A DNA stretch of 13,446 nucleotides, from assembly GCA_934359255.1 (NCBI GenBank), contig CAKRLG010000036.1, positions 1-13,446 on the forward strand. The letters are read 5' to 3'. Below are positions 6,491 through 13,371 of this stretch, piece by piece. A model generated the notes under the pieces. The model made no database searches and had not been told where the DNA came from. It saw nothing but the letters and a program-made list of their open reading frames with translations. Position 1 is the stretch's first letter. Every line of letters begins with the position of its first letter. The DNA comes from an uncultured Ruminococcus sp. GTDB taxonomy: Bacteria; Bacillota; Clostridia; Lachnospirales; Lachnospiraceae. Position numbers and translations under genes: made by a program.

Positions 6491-7480
6491 CTATACATAT
6501 CCGTAAAGACCGCGGACGGATACCTCTCCCGCATAAACCTCGGTGACGGTTCCGTCTTCTTTTTCTACCAGAAGCTCACCCATGGCGTTGATTCCTCTCG
6601 CCACACCGGTGTATTCATGTCCCGGTTCCAGTACACGCACCTGCTGATCCTGATTAACCAGTACTTCCTGATAGGCAGCCATCAGTCCACTCAGATCCTG
6701 TGTCTTTACAAATATCTCATAATTTTCTTCTATTTTTTTCATGCATTCTGCAATCAGCGCAGAACGGTTGACTTTATGCCCGATCTCTTTTTGCAGAGAC
6801 GTAGCTTTGTCTGCCAGCTCCTCCGGAAATTCCCGCAGGTTGGCATTGATTCCGATTCCTGTCACCAGATATTCGATATAGTTCATCTGCGCACTCATTT
6901 CCGTCAGAATTCCTACTAATTTTTTTCCGTTCAGTACCACATCATTGGGCCATTTGATCTGTGCCTGCAGACCCAGATTACTCCGAATCGCCTGGGTTAC
7001 GGAAAGTCCGATCACCAGGGTAAGCATCGAAGCACGATCCGGCCGGATCTCCGGACGAAACAGGATTGACATATAAATAGCACTTCCGTGAGGAGAATCC
7101 CAGGCTCGTCCACGCCGTCCCTTTCCCTTACTCTGATAATCCGCCACCGCAAGGGTTCCATGGGGCGCGTCTTCCTCTGCCAGCCGCTTGATCTGGGTAT
7201 TGGTAGAATCAATCTCATCATAATAATACAATGTCTGTCCCGCCCAACGGGTATGCAGACGGCTCTTGATCTCACTCTCTCCCAGCACATCCGGCACATC
7301 TTTCAGACAATATCCCTTATTCTGTACCGCCTCGATCTCATAGCCTTCTTCTTTCAGCTGTTTCATGTATTTCCATACCGCAGTTCTGGAAACTCCCAGC
7401 TGTTCACATAGCTCCTGACCTGACAGATAACCATCCGTCTCCAGCAGTTTTTTTAAAATTCTGGTCTTTGTTGACTCCAT
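6491..7480 (-). CDS. birA: Bifunctional biotin-protein ligase/biotin repressor BirA (329 aa)
   Basis: BirA activates biotin to biotinyl-AMP and transfers it to a lysine of carboxylase carrier proteins. Forms with an N-terminal HTH also repress biotin genes. Here a winged HTH (about 5-60, with SGQELCEQLGVSRTAVWKYM) is followed by the ligase domain (about 84-270): DSTNTQ (91-96), the biotin/ATP loop SKGKGRRGRAW (117-127; GRGRRGR in E. coli), KWPNDV (176-181) and KLVGILTEM (187-195). An SH3-like C-terminal domain (about 278-325) ends the protein. All parts are present, so the regulator form is complete. The ATG lies only 3 nt after the argF stop, with a G-rich but imperfect ribosome site, suggesting translational coupling. 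No biotin synthesis genes are in the window. Confidence 0.95.
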   Translation of the reverse strand: MESTKTRILKKLLETDGYLSGQELCEQLGVSRTAVWKYMKQLKEEGYEIEAVQNKGYCLKDVPDVLGESEIKSRLHTRWAGQTLYYYDEIDSTNTQIKRLAEEDAPHGTLAVADYQSKGKGRRGRAWDSPHGSAIYMSILFRPEIRPDRASMLTLVIGLSVTQAIRSNLGLQAQIKWPNDVVLNGKKLVGILTEMSAQMNYIEYLVTGIGINANLREFPEELADKATSLQKEIGHKVNRSALIAECMKKIEENYEIFVKTQDLSGLMAAYQEVLVNQDQQVRVLEPGHEYTGVARGINAMGELLVEKEDGTVTEVYAGEVSVRGLYGYV

Positions 7481-7483
7481 GGA

Positions 7484-8473
7484 TTATGCCCCCAGAGTTG
7501 CCGCCATCACTGCTTTGATGGTATGCATACGGTTTTCCGCCTCCTGGAAAACTTTGGACTGTTCCGACTGGAAGACTTCATCGGTAACTTCCATATCCTT
7601 CAGACCAAAACGTTCTCCCATCTCTTTGCCGATACCGGTATTCAGATCGTGGAAAGATGGTAGACAGTGGAGGAAGATGGCTTCTTTCTTACCGTTTGCC
7701 ATAACTTTCTTCGTTACTTTATATGGAGAAAGATCTTTGATTCTCTCTGCCCATACTTCGTCCGGTTCACCCATGGATACCCATACATCGGTACAGATGA
7801 CATCTGCATCTTTTGTTCCCTCCATCACATCTTCTGTCAGGGTGATGGTGGCACCGGATGCTTTTGCATACTCCTGACACTGAGCTACCAGTTCTTCATT
7901 CGGGAAATACTTTTTCGGTGCACATGCTACAAAATCCATGCCCATCTTCGCACAGGCAATCATGTAAGAATTTCCCATATTATATCTTGCATCACCCATA
8001 TAGACCAGTTTGATGCCTTTGAGTCTTCCGAAGTTTTCCTGAATGGTCAGCATATCCGCCAGCATCTGGGTCGGATGATATTCGTTGGTCAGGCCGTTCC
8101 ATACCGGAACTCCTGCATATTTCGCCAGTTCTTCCACGATTTCCTGACCAAAACCACGATATTCAATTCCTTCATACATGCTTCCCAGAACCTTTGCGGT
8201 ATCAGCGATGCTTTCTTTTTTACCGATCTGGGACCCCTTCGGATCCAGATAGGTGGTTCCCATGCCAAGGTCATGAGCTGCCACTTCAAAAGAACAGCGG
8301 GTTCTGGTACTGGTCTTTTCGAAAATCAGTGCTACATTTTTTCCACGCAGAGTGTCTGTCAGAACTCCTTCTTTCTTTTTCTTCTTCAGATCTGCAGACA
8401 GCTCCAGCAGATATGCTATTTCTTCCGGTGTATAATCTTTTAATGTCAGAAAATGACGTCCTTTTAAATTCAT
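7484..8473 (-). CDS. argF: Ornithine carbamoyltransferase (329 aa)
   Basis: The enzyme transfers the carbamoyl group of carbamoyl phosphate to ornithine, giving citrulline in arginine synthesis. Signatures are the carbamoyl-phosphate loop STRTR (55-59), HPTQ (133-136), the ornithine-binding DVWVSMGE (229-236) and HCLP (269-272, with the reactive Cys). The length matches the approximately 330-residue ArgF/ArcB type. The open frame reaches 8536, but the ATG at 8473 is chosen because AGGAGG lies 7 nt upstream and [11 protein letters not shown] is the standard N-terminus. Catabolic ArcB is very similar; no arginine deiminase or carbamate kinase gene is nearby, which favours the anabolic call, though no arg synthesis genes are nearby either. 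birA follows after 3 nt. Confidence 0.94.
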   Translation of the reverse strand: MNLKGRHFLTLKDYTPEEIAYLLELSADLKKKKKEGVLTDTLRGKNVALIFEKTSTRTRCSFEVAAHDLGMGTTYLDPKGSQIGKKESIADTAKVLGSMYEGIEYRGFGQEIVEELAKYAGVPVWNGLTNEYHPTQMLADMLTIQENFGRLKGIKLVYMGDARYNMGNSYMIACAKMGMDFVACAPKKYFPNEELVAQCQEYAKASGATITLTEDVMEGTKDADVICTDVWVSMGEPDEVWAERIKDLSPYKVTKKVMANGKKEAIFLHCLPSFHDLNTGIGKEMGERFGLKDMEVTDEVFQSEQSKVFQEAENRMHTIKAVMAATLGA

Positions 8474-8539
8474 AATAATTCCTCCTCTTTCTGTAAATTC
8501 ATTTCCCGGTATCCACCCTATTTTCTTCCAAAACATTCG

Positions 8540-9721
8540 TCATACTTCACACGTTTCGAAAAATGCGGTAAATGCCGGAAGTTTTTCCCGTTCTTCCTGT
8601 GGCATACGGTCCAGCTTTTCCTGTATCTTTTCCACAAGTCCTTCTACGGTATAAATCTGATACTTTGATATCCGGCACAATTTCGCCGTGGCTTCCAGTG
8701 CCGCCAGATACAGTTCCTTATAATTCCACTCTCTGGAAAGCTTTAATTCCAGAGCCGTTCCCGGCAGGATCAGTTCCGTCAGGCTTCTGTAACGGGTTTC
8801 TGCACTCCCTTTGAAGTGATGCCACCGGCACAGTCTCTCCAGACTGCTCTCCGGAATCTGCACCAACTGCTTTAAATAATAACATTCTTCCTGATTTTCT
8901 TCAATATAGTAAATCTTTCCTTTCAGCCCGTAGACCATTCTTTTCGCATCGTAATATCCGATTTTCATGTTCCGGACACTCTTTTTATGGTTAAAATCGA
9001 TAATATTTCCCAGATCCACTCTCGGCTCAATAGTCAGGATACTGGTTTCTTCCGGAATCTTTACCCTTTTTTCCCTGCCGATTCCAAAAATCCGGATCAT
9101 GATAATATTCTCATACCCTCGCTCCACAAGAGAATCCAACGGCACATTATTGACCGCCCCTCCGTCAATATACGTCTTTCCATGAAGTTTTTCGTTTTTA
9201 AATAGCGGAAAAATATAAGCACTCGCCAGCAGAAAATCTTTCATCAGTCCCGGTTCTACCTGTTTCAGATCAATATCCAGTTCTTTCATGGCATCCACGC
9301 TGAATGTTTTGATAAAAATATCAATGGATGAATTTCTGATTTTTTCTTCATCCACCACTTTATCCAGCATGTCTTTTAACGGTGTCACATCCACACCACC
9401 CTCACTCATATGATGGAATGCATCTTTCACGGCTTCCCAGAAAGGTGCCTCCCCTTCTATGAGCTGCTCCATCTTTGTGTCATCCACATCCATCACCTGA
9501 GAATAAGTCAGATTGCTCCACATCTGTTGTGCCATCTCCAGTTCATCCATACAGATCAGCGCACCATTCAATGCTCCGACACTCGTTCCTGCCACAGCAT
9601 TGATCTTTATCCCTGCTTCTTTCAGTGCCTTCCAGGCTCCAATCTGATATGCGCCCTTGGCACCTCCTCCTTCCAGAACCAGCCCGTATTCTTTGCTGGT
9701 ATCAATTACCGGTGTCAACAT
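8540..9721 (-). CDS. Patatin-like phospholipase / acyl hydrolase (393 aa)
   Basis: This is a serine lipid acyl hydrolase of the patatin family with a Ser-Asp dyad. Visible motifs (numbered from the chosen ATG) are the oxyanion loop GGGAKGAY (18-25), the nucleophile elbow GTSVG (45-49, Ser47) and DGG (186-188) with the catalytic Asp186. The patatin fold occupies about residues 12-225. The remaining ~170 residues are predicted mixed helical and I do not recognise them; they distinguish it from short RssA/YchK-type proteins. There is no signal peptide, so it is probably cytosolic or peripherally membrane-bound. The ATG at 9721 has AGGAGG 7 nt upstream; the GTG at 9727 is only 1 nt from it. It lies 66 nt upstream of argF in the same direction. 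The physiological substrate is unknown. Confidence 0.92.
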   Translation of the reverse strand: MLTPVIDTSKEYGLVLEGGGAKGAYQIGAWKALKEAGIKINAVAGTSVGALNGALICMDELEMAQQMWSNLTYSQVMDVDDTKMEQLIEGEAPFWEAVKDAFHHMSEGGVDVTPLKDMLDKVVDEEKIRNSSIDIFIKTFSVDAMKELDIDLKQVEPGLMKDFLLASAYIFPLFKNEKLHGKTYIDGGAVNNVPLDSLVERGYENIIMIRIFGIGREKRVKIPEETSILTIEPRVDLGNIIDFNHKKSVRNMKIGYYDAKRMVYGLKGKIYYIEENQEECYYLKQLVQIPESSLERLCRWHHFKGSAETRYRSLTELILPGTALELKLSREWNYKELYLAALEATAKLCRISKYQIYTVEGLVEKIQEKLDRMPQEEREKLPAFTAFFETCEV

Positions 9722-9838
9722 ATTCACACCTCCTGTTCTCCTCTTACCATCTACTGCTATCTTTGTTTTATATACAGTATCCTCTCATAATATTTCATTT
9801 CCTGTACTTTTCTGTTTATTCCTGCATAATAGAAAGCA

Positions 9839-9877
9839 GGGGCAACGTCCCCGGGTCTCCCCGAAGAACATTACCCC
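9839..9877 (-). terminator. Long GAGA-capped hairpin after the SPFH gene
   Basis: On the minus strand, 14 nt after the SPFH stop, about 17 pairs with a single bulge close on a GAGA tetraloop (at 9856-9859). The arms begin GGGGTAATGT and end ACGTTGCCCC. Four of the pairs are G-U wobbles in minus-strand RNA that would be A-C mismatches in plus-strand RNA, which points to a leftward transcript. The following bases (TGCTTTCTATT) are only a weak U-run, so it may be a terminator, a 3'-end stabiliser or a REP-type palindrome. Confidence 0.6.
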
Positions 9878-9890
9878 CTCATTTTATAAA

Positions 9891-10835
9891 TCATTTATTT
9901 TTCTCAATATTTTTATCTGTCATAATCTCTTTCAATGAAGTTGACAGTCCTGCCAGCCCCTGCAGATCAGACGGTACAATAATCTTGGTTGCTTTTCCTT
10001 CCGCCATATCTTTCAGTGCTTCCAGACTCTTCAGTGTCAGAACCGATTCATCTGCACCGGCCTCTTTCAGGAAACGGATACCATCTGCCTTCGCCTGCTG
10101 CACTTTCAGGATCGCTTCCGCCTCACCTTCTGCCTCACGGATCATCTTTTCTTTCTCCGCTTCTGCCCGAAGAATGGCTGCCTGTTTTTCCGCCTCTGCT
10201 TCAAGGATTGCCGATTCCTTCTTACCTTCTGCTACCAGAACGGTGGATTTTTTCTCACCTTCCGCAATCAGGATCGCTTCTCTTCGTTCACGCTCTGCTT
10301 TCATCTGTTTCTCCATGGCTTCCTGAATAGCAGCCGGAGGCATGATATTTTTCAGTTCCACACGGTTCACTTTGATTCCCCACGGGTCTGTGGCAATATC
10401 CAGTGCCGCACGCATCTTGGTATTGATCACTTCACGGGATGTCAGCGTCTCATCCAGTTCCATATCACCAATGATATTTCTCAGTGTGGTTGCTGTCAGA
10501 TTTTCAATCGCCATGATTGGATTTTCTACATTATAAGTATAGGATTTGGAATCCGTGATCTGGTAAAATACGACCGTATCGATTCTCATCGTTACATTAT
10601 CTTTTGTGATTACCGGCTGCGGCGGGAAATCTACTACCTGCTCTTTTAGATTTACCCTCTTCGCCACACGATCAATCACCGGAACCTTAAAATGTAATCC
10701 CGGCTCCCAGGTTCCCTGATACAGTCCCAGACGCTCAATGACATAAGCTCTTGCCTGTGGAACTACTTTGATACAGGATGTTACAACGATAATCACTAAC
10801 ACTAAAATCAATATCAGAAATATAAGTCCACCCAT
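9891..10835 (-). CDS. SPFH/band-7 (stomatin/QmcA-like) membrane protein (314 aa)
   Basis: This is a scaffold protein of functional membrane microdomains. An N-terminal membrane segment (about 3-21) is followed by the SPFH domain (about 22-175) with the typical ERLG.Y....EPGLHFKVP pattern and the conserved NPI...LT...RNIIG region. A long charged coiled coil (about 168-255) has repeated AEGEK/AEAEK units, and a C-terminal tail (SLEALKDMAEG...IIVPSDLQG) drives oligomerisation in relatives. The length and order agree with QmcA/YbbK-partner stomatins. It starts 12 nt after the NfeD stop; AAGGA and CAGG elements upstream are weak, so coupling to NfeD translation is likely. NfeD-SPFH pairs are a recognised conserved arrangement, with the NfeD OB-fold probably acting with the SPFH oligomer. 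Confidence 0.95.
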   Translation of the reverse strand: MGGLIFLILILVLVIIVVTSCIKVVPQARAYVIERLGLYQGTWEPGLHFKVPVIDRVAKRVNLKEQVVDFPPQPVITKDNVTMRIDTVVFYQITDSKSYTYNVENPIMAIENLTATTLRNIIGDMELDETLTSREVINTKMRAALDIATDPWGIKVNRVELKNIMPPAAIQEAMEKQMKAERERREAILIAEGEKKSTVLVAEGKKESAILEAEAEKQAAILRAEAEKEKMIREAEGEAEAILKVQQAKADGIRFLKEAGADESVLTLKSLEALKDMAEGKATKIIVPSDLQGLAGLSTSLKEIMTDKNIEKNK

Positions 10836-10847
10836 TTTTCTTACCTG

Positions 10848-11279
10848 TTATCCTTTCTTTTTCACAATCAGTTTTACACCTTCGATACGTTCGATCTCCA
10901 CAACCGTATCTTTTTCAATCACATTTCCATTATCATCTGTCCGTGCTGTCCATTCGATACCACCGACGATGACCTGCCCCTGATTCTTCAGATTTTCTAT
11001 TGTCTGTGTTACCACCGCCTCCTTGCCAATCAGGCTTTCCGCATTGGTACGGGTTCGATTGGTATTCAGGTATCGCATGGCAATCGGTCTTGTAAAAATC
11101 AGCAAGATCAGTGAAACAATCAGAAATAAAACAAACTGTACTACTCTTCCGGCACCGGCTACCGCTGCTATCCCGGCGATCAGTGCACCCCCGGCAAACC
11201 AGATCGTTGTAAGTCCCAGCGTAGCAATTTCAATCACCAGCAATACAACAACCGCTGCCAGCCATAGAATCGCATCCAT
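10848..11279 (-). CDS. NfeD-family membrane protein, short form (143 aa)
   Basis: The short NfeD form (without protease domain) has three close membrane segments (about 4-22, 24-43 and 46-63) followed by a soluble OB-fold (about 83-142) with LIGKEAVV, GQVIVGGIEWTAR and a final beta-strand rich stretch. It is the partner of the SPFH protein encoded immediately downstream, comparable to YbbK with QmcA, and is thought to assist membrane microdomain function. The open frame extends to 11375 but starts there with TTG. The ATG at 11279 has a GGGGGAG site just upstream and begins directly with the first membrane helix. A sigma-A-like promoter lies at 11429-11457. Confidence 0.93.
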   Translation of the reverse strand: MDAILWLAAVVVLLVIEIATLGLTTIWFAGGALIAGIAAVAGAGRVVQFVLFLIVSLILLIFTRPIAMRYLNTNRTRTNAESLIGKEAVVTQTIENLKNQGQVIVGGIEWTARTDDNGNVIEKDTVVEIERIEGVKLIVKKKG

Positions 11280-11428
11280 GTTTCTCCCCCTTTCCTTCCT
11301 CCGGTATGTTACGCATGCTTCCTTCGTTACCCTTTGTTCAAAAACATGCTCCATATCCTTGTATATTTCCTGCAATCGGTTAATATAACTTTGATTATCC
11401 GCTGCGTGCTTTTCTCTATGGTTCTTCC

Positions 11429-11457
11429 ATCATACAATATTTTATCTGAAAACGCAA
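11429..11457 (-). promoter_or_regulatory. Sigma-A-like promoter of the NfeD-SPFH operon
   Basis: On the minus strand, TTGCGT (11452-11457) is followed after 17 nt by TATGAT (11429-11434). The predicted start near 11422 leaves a leader of about 143 nt. The -35 box lies 6 nt after the large inverted repeat that closes the upstream hydrolase unit, so terminator and promoter are back to back. Confidence 0.65.
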
Positions 11458-11463
11458 CGAAAT

Positions 11464-11529
11464 ACCCCGTGCCTTCTGAAATTGTAAGATTTTTTTAAAT
11501 TAGTTCTTACATTTCCAGGTGCACGGGGT
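11464..11529 (-). terminator. Long imperfect inverted repeat after the hydrolase gene
   Basis: ACCCCGTGC (11464-11472) and GCACGGGGT (11521-11529) form a 9-bp base. After a 5x5 internal loop come GAAAT/ATTTC and GTAAGA/TCTTAC stems with one bulged base. The loop is A/T-rich. It lies about 64 nt after the stop of the cell-wall hydrolase gene and is the natural 3' boundary of that transcript. The bases after the stem on the minus strand (ATTTCGTTG) are not a good U-run; on the plus strand the sequence after it is T-rich. Terminator function is therefore likely but not certain. Confidence 0.6.
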
Positions 11530-11592
11530 GCTTTCCCTTCTTATTATAAATTAATTATTGTAATCGGTGATGGCATTTTCTTCTGCTGTCTT

Positions 11593-12579
11593 TTAATAAA
11601 AATGCTGATTTCCAATCTGCTGTCCACGACCGCTTCCACTGTTAAAATACAGTGCGCTTCCGATCGGATTGGATCCTGCCAGTGCTTCCTGCGCGGCCTG
11701 ATAACAATCGCTTCTTGCTCCCTGACTCAATACAGAAGAAAGGATTCCGCTGGCTACCGGTGAGAACTGCCCGCTCTGGTAGACAACTTCTGTGATGCTG
11801 TTCGGAAACTGACTGCTTCTTACCCGGTTCATGATAACCGCTCCTACGGCAACTTTTCCCGTGTGGCTTTCTCCCCCTGCCTCACACTGAATAATTGCTG
11901 CCAAAAGCGCCAGCTCACTGTCAGATGCAGACATGGATGCTCCTGTCTGGCTGACCTGCTGCACAGCCTGTTCTTTTTCTTTCTGCTGTGTTTCATATTC
12001 CGCAACACTGAGTGCTGTGGTCTCTTCTATCTGAATATACTCCGCAAACATATAAGCCGAATCTTCCCCACATGAAACCTGATACCAGTCTCCCTCCTGG
12101 CCCAGGATCTCTACCCGGCTTCCCTGTTTCATAGTTCCTATCTGACCGGCATCCATGGACGGTTCTTTGCGTACCCGGAGAGAACTTGCTGTCACAGTTC
12201 CCTGACTGCCGTAGGATTCCTCATAAAGATGTTTTGCTTCTTCGCCAAATACAAGAAGGTCTGATTTCACATATCCTTCTACAGATCCTGACGTGATCTT
12301 TGTCCAGTCTCCCTGCTGTTCTATCACCTGTGCCGCTGCCCCCTTCGGCAGTACCCCTACACGTTCACTCTCCTTCGAACCTTCCTGACGGATATTGGCA
12401 TAGTCGGTTACATTCGCAGCTGCTTTCTGCGCCCATTCATCCGTATCGAGAACCGAACTCCCGGAATTATCATCTGTAACTTCTGTGGATGTCTCATCGG
12501 CAAGTACCAGTGTTCCTGATCCCGCTGTAACGACCAGCACACCTCCCAGGATCCCTGCTGCTTTCCATAATTTATTCAC
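11593..12579 (-). CDS. Secreted cell-wall hydrolase: signal peptide, two SH3 domains, SleB/CwlJ-type catalytic domain (328 aa)
   Basis: A signal peptide (1-27, likely cleaved after VLA) is followed by a Ser/Thr/Asp-rich segment. Two bacterial SH3 domains (about 55-110 with ANIRQEGS..., and 126-185 with SLRVRKEPS...) should bind peptidoglycan. After a Gln/Glu-rich linker (190-215) comes a Hydrolase_2 domain (about 220-328) with LLAAIIQCEAGGESHTGKVA, where Glu233 is the expected catalytic acid of SleB/CwlJ-type muramidase or lytic enzymes, then VIMNRV and the terminal family signature GNQHFY. The C-terminus is complete. Translation starts with GTG at 12579 behind AGGAGG (8 nt). It is monocistronic, with its own consensus promoter and repeated half-sites in the leader. 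The SH3 parts suggest vegetative wall remodelling more than spore germination. Confidence 0.94.
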   Translation of the reverse strand: MNKLWKAAGILGGVLVVTAGSGTLVLADETSTEVTDDNSGSSVLDTDEWAQKAAANVTDYANIRQEGSKESERVGVLPKGAAAQVIEQQGDWTKITSGSVEGYVKSDLLVFGEEAKHLYEESYGSQGTVTASSLRVRKEPSMDAGQIGTMKQGSRVEILGQEGDWYQVSCGEDSAYMFAEYIQIEETTALSVAEYETQQKEKEQAVQQVSQTGASMSASDSELALLAAIIQCEAGGESHTGKVAVGAVIMNRVRSSQFPNSITEVVYQSGQFSPVASGILSSVLSQGARSDCYQAAQEALAGSNPIGSALYFNSGSGRGQQIGNQHFY

Positions 12580-12609
12580 TTGAATTACCTCCTGTTGATT
12601 TCGTTCTTT

Positions 12610-12645
12610 TTACGATTTGTTACAAATTTGTTACGATTTGTTACG
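12610..12645 (-). promoter_or_regulatory. Four helically phased GTAAC-type half-sites in the hydrolase leader (possible WalR-like operator)
   Basis: Read on the minus strand, the half-sites are CGTAAC (12640-12645), CGTAAC (12630-12635), TGTAAC (12619-12624) and CGTAA at 12610-12614, spaced 10, 11 and 10 bp apart, thus on one face of the helix. The middle pair has the 11-bp period of the WalR (YycF) box TGTWAH-N5-TGTWAH with one base off. WalR controls wall hydrolases in Firmicutes. The sites lie from about +1 to +35 of the predicted transcript, a position that would suit repression. The regulator is not identified. Confidence 0.5.
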
Positions 12646-12650
12646 GTGTG

Positions 12651-12679
12651 ATTGTAGCAAATTTAACTTTTCTTGTCAA
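12651..12679 (-). promoter_or_regulatory. Sigma-A promoter of the cell-wall hydrolase
   Basis: On the minus strand, TTGACA (12674-12679) is followed after exactly 17 nt by TACAAT (12651-12656). The predicted start near 12644 leaves a leader of about 65 nt before the GTG start, most of it occupied by the phased half-sites. Confidence 0.85.
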
Positions 12680-12822
12680 CAGGAACATTTCGTGGAAATT
12701 CGGGGAGTTTTCTGAAAATTTTGTGAGATTGTGGGGTTTGAGGTCGATATTGGTGATGCAATGCATAATTGTGTATATGATGAAATGTGATTAAAGTGTA
12801 CATGTGTTTGCAATATATATGG
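12680..12822. other. AT-rich spacer without a gene
   Basis: No open frame with a ribosome site is seen on either strand. The only candidate signal is a weak plus-strand promoter, TTAAAG (12791-12796), 17 nt, TATATA (12814-12819). It would start a transcript at about 12826, right at the first base-paired segment of the structured region. Composition changes abruptly from A/T-rich here to G/C-rich after 12830. Confidence 0.4.
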
Positions 12823-13025
12823 AAGTTGTCCCAGCCGGACGCAGAAGGAGACGGGCACCAGGGGTGGGCAACGTGGGCAGGACAACTTTAAGCTAGCCGC
12901 TAACTCCGGCTATAATTCACGAGGGTCAGCTGACCCTCGCGAAAGCCTACGTAAGCGTCGGATCTTAAAGCTTGCCCTAACCGCCCACACAGTGTTGCCC
13001 ACCCCTGGTGCCCGCCTCCTTCTGC
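12823..13025. repeat. Structured element A: 32-bp terminal inverted repeats enclosing a multi-hairpin core
   Basis: Arms 12841-12872 and 12994-13025 pair over 32 positions with one mismatch (A-C on the plus strand, G-U in minus-strand RNA). After a 5-nt bulge, GTGGGC (12873-12878) pairs with 12983-12988, and CTTTAAG (12886-12892) with CTTAAAG (12964-12970). Inside are AGCCG/CGGCT (12895-12911) and a perfect 20-bp palindrome (12920-12939), so the whole can fold as a junction. An alternative pairing exists: AAGTTGTCC (12823-12831) with GGACAACTT (12880-12888), which would span the left arm and compete with the inner stem. No coding capacity with a ribosome site is seen. Strand of any transcript is unknown. 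Confidence 0.8.
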
Positions 13026-13096
13026 TGAGTACTGACATCTCCACCACACCTGCCTTATTTTTTATACCCTATTGCCACCTTATTATTGCCGATATG

Positions 13097-13172
13097 TTCC
13101 CCACACAACCCTTTCTCTCCCGTGGCCAACACTCCGAAAGTTCACGCTTACGCAATAAGGACAGACAGCCTT
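13097..13172. repeat. First copy of a tandem repeat (period about 275 nt)
   Basis: This copy holds the conserved leader TTCCCCACACAACC, a variable C/T-rich stretch, CCAACACTC, and the left arm of element B. It recurs at 13372-13446. Sequences ATAAGGACAGACAGCCTT and TTCCCCACACAACC are identical in both, while six differences fall in and beside the stem. The repeat extends 38 nt outside the palindrome, so the unit is larger than a simple inverted-repeat element. Confidence 0.85.
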
Positions 13173-13327
13173 TTGCTGGCGCCCTTAGCCGAGATGAGAT
13201 CCAGTCCTTAGAAGAACTTGACAGTGAGCGGCTCTCCGCGAACTGGCACCTTAGTTCTTCTTAGGACTTAGCTCAGATCGGCGTTGCCAGCGGTTGTCTG
13301 ACCTTATTGCGTAAGCGTGAACTTTCG
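13135..13327. repeat. Structured element B: about 193-nt rod-like hairpin with perfect 26-bp base stem
   Basis: 13135-13160 pairs perfectly with 13302-13327. Going inward: an A-A mismatch, nine pairs 13162-13170/13292-13300 (one G-T), a TTTT bulge, GCTGGC/GCCAGC (13175-13180/13286-13291), GCC/GGC, a partly paired CCGA..TGAG region, AGTCCT/AGGACT (13203-13208/13263-13268), one T-T mismatch, nine pairs 13210-13218/13253-13261, CAGT/ACTG, a symmetric GA/GA internal loop (13226-13227, 13240-13241), and GCGG-CTCT-CCGC at the tip. Such a continuous fold is far beyond a normal terminator, and there is no U-run on either side. A 90-codon plus-strand frame across it (12992-13264) is an accident of the structure. 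Confidence 0.88.
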
Positions 13328-13371
13328 TCCGTCCCACCAGTAATCATTCATCCTGCCATCTGTTATATCCC

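Noticed and set aside
12910..13038. 42-codon minus-strand frame (start MSVLSRRRRAPG) inside element A
   Set aside because: The G-rich stretch before the ATG directly abuts it, giving no proper spacing, and the arginine-rich sequence simply reflects the GC-rich arm.
12992..13264. 90-codon plus-strand open frame across elements A and B
   Set aside because: It lies across two long palindromes, has no ribosome binding site, and its composition follows the repeat structure. A 69-codon minus-strand frame at 12676-12885 is rejected for the same reasons.
12841..13327. Integron attC sites
   Set aside because: The arms are long palindromes, but the RYYYAAC and GTTRRRY core boxes are not present in the right places and no cassette ORFs lie between elements.
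13304..13351. 15-codon minus-strand frame MNDYWWDGRKFTLTQ running into the element B stem
   Set aside because: GGCAGG upstream is a poor site with almost no spacing, and the frame ends within the palindrome. It is too short to judge without homologues.
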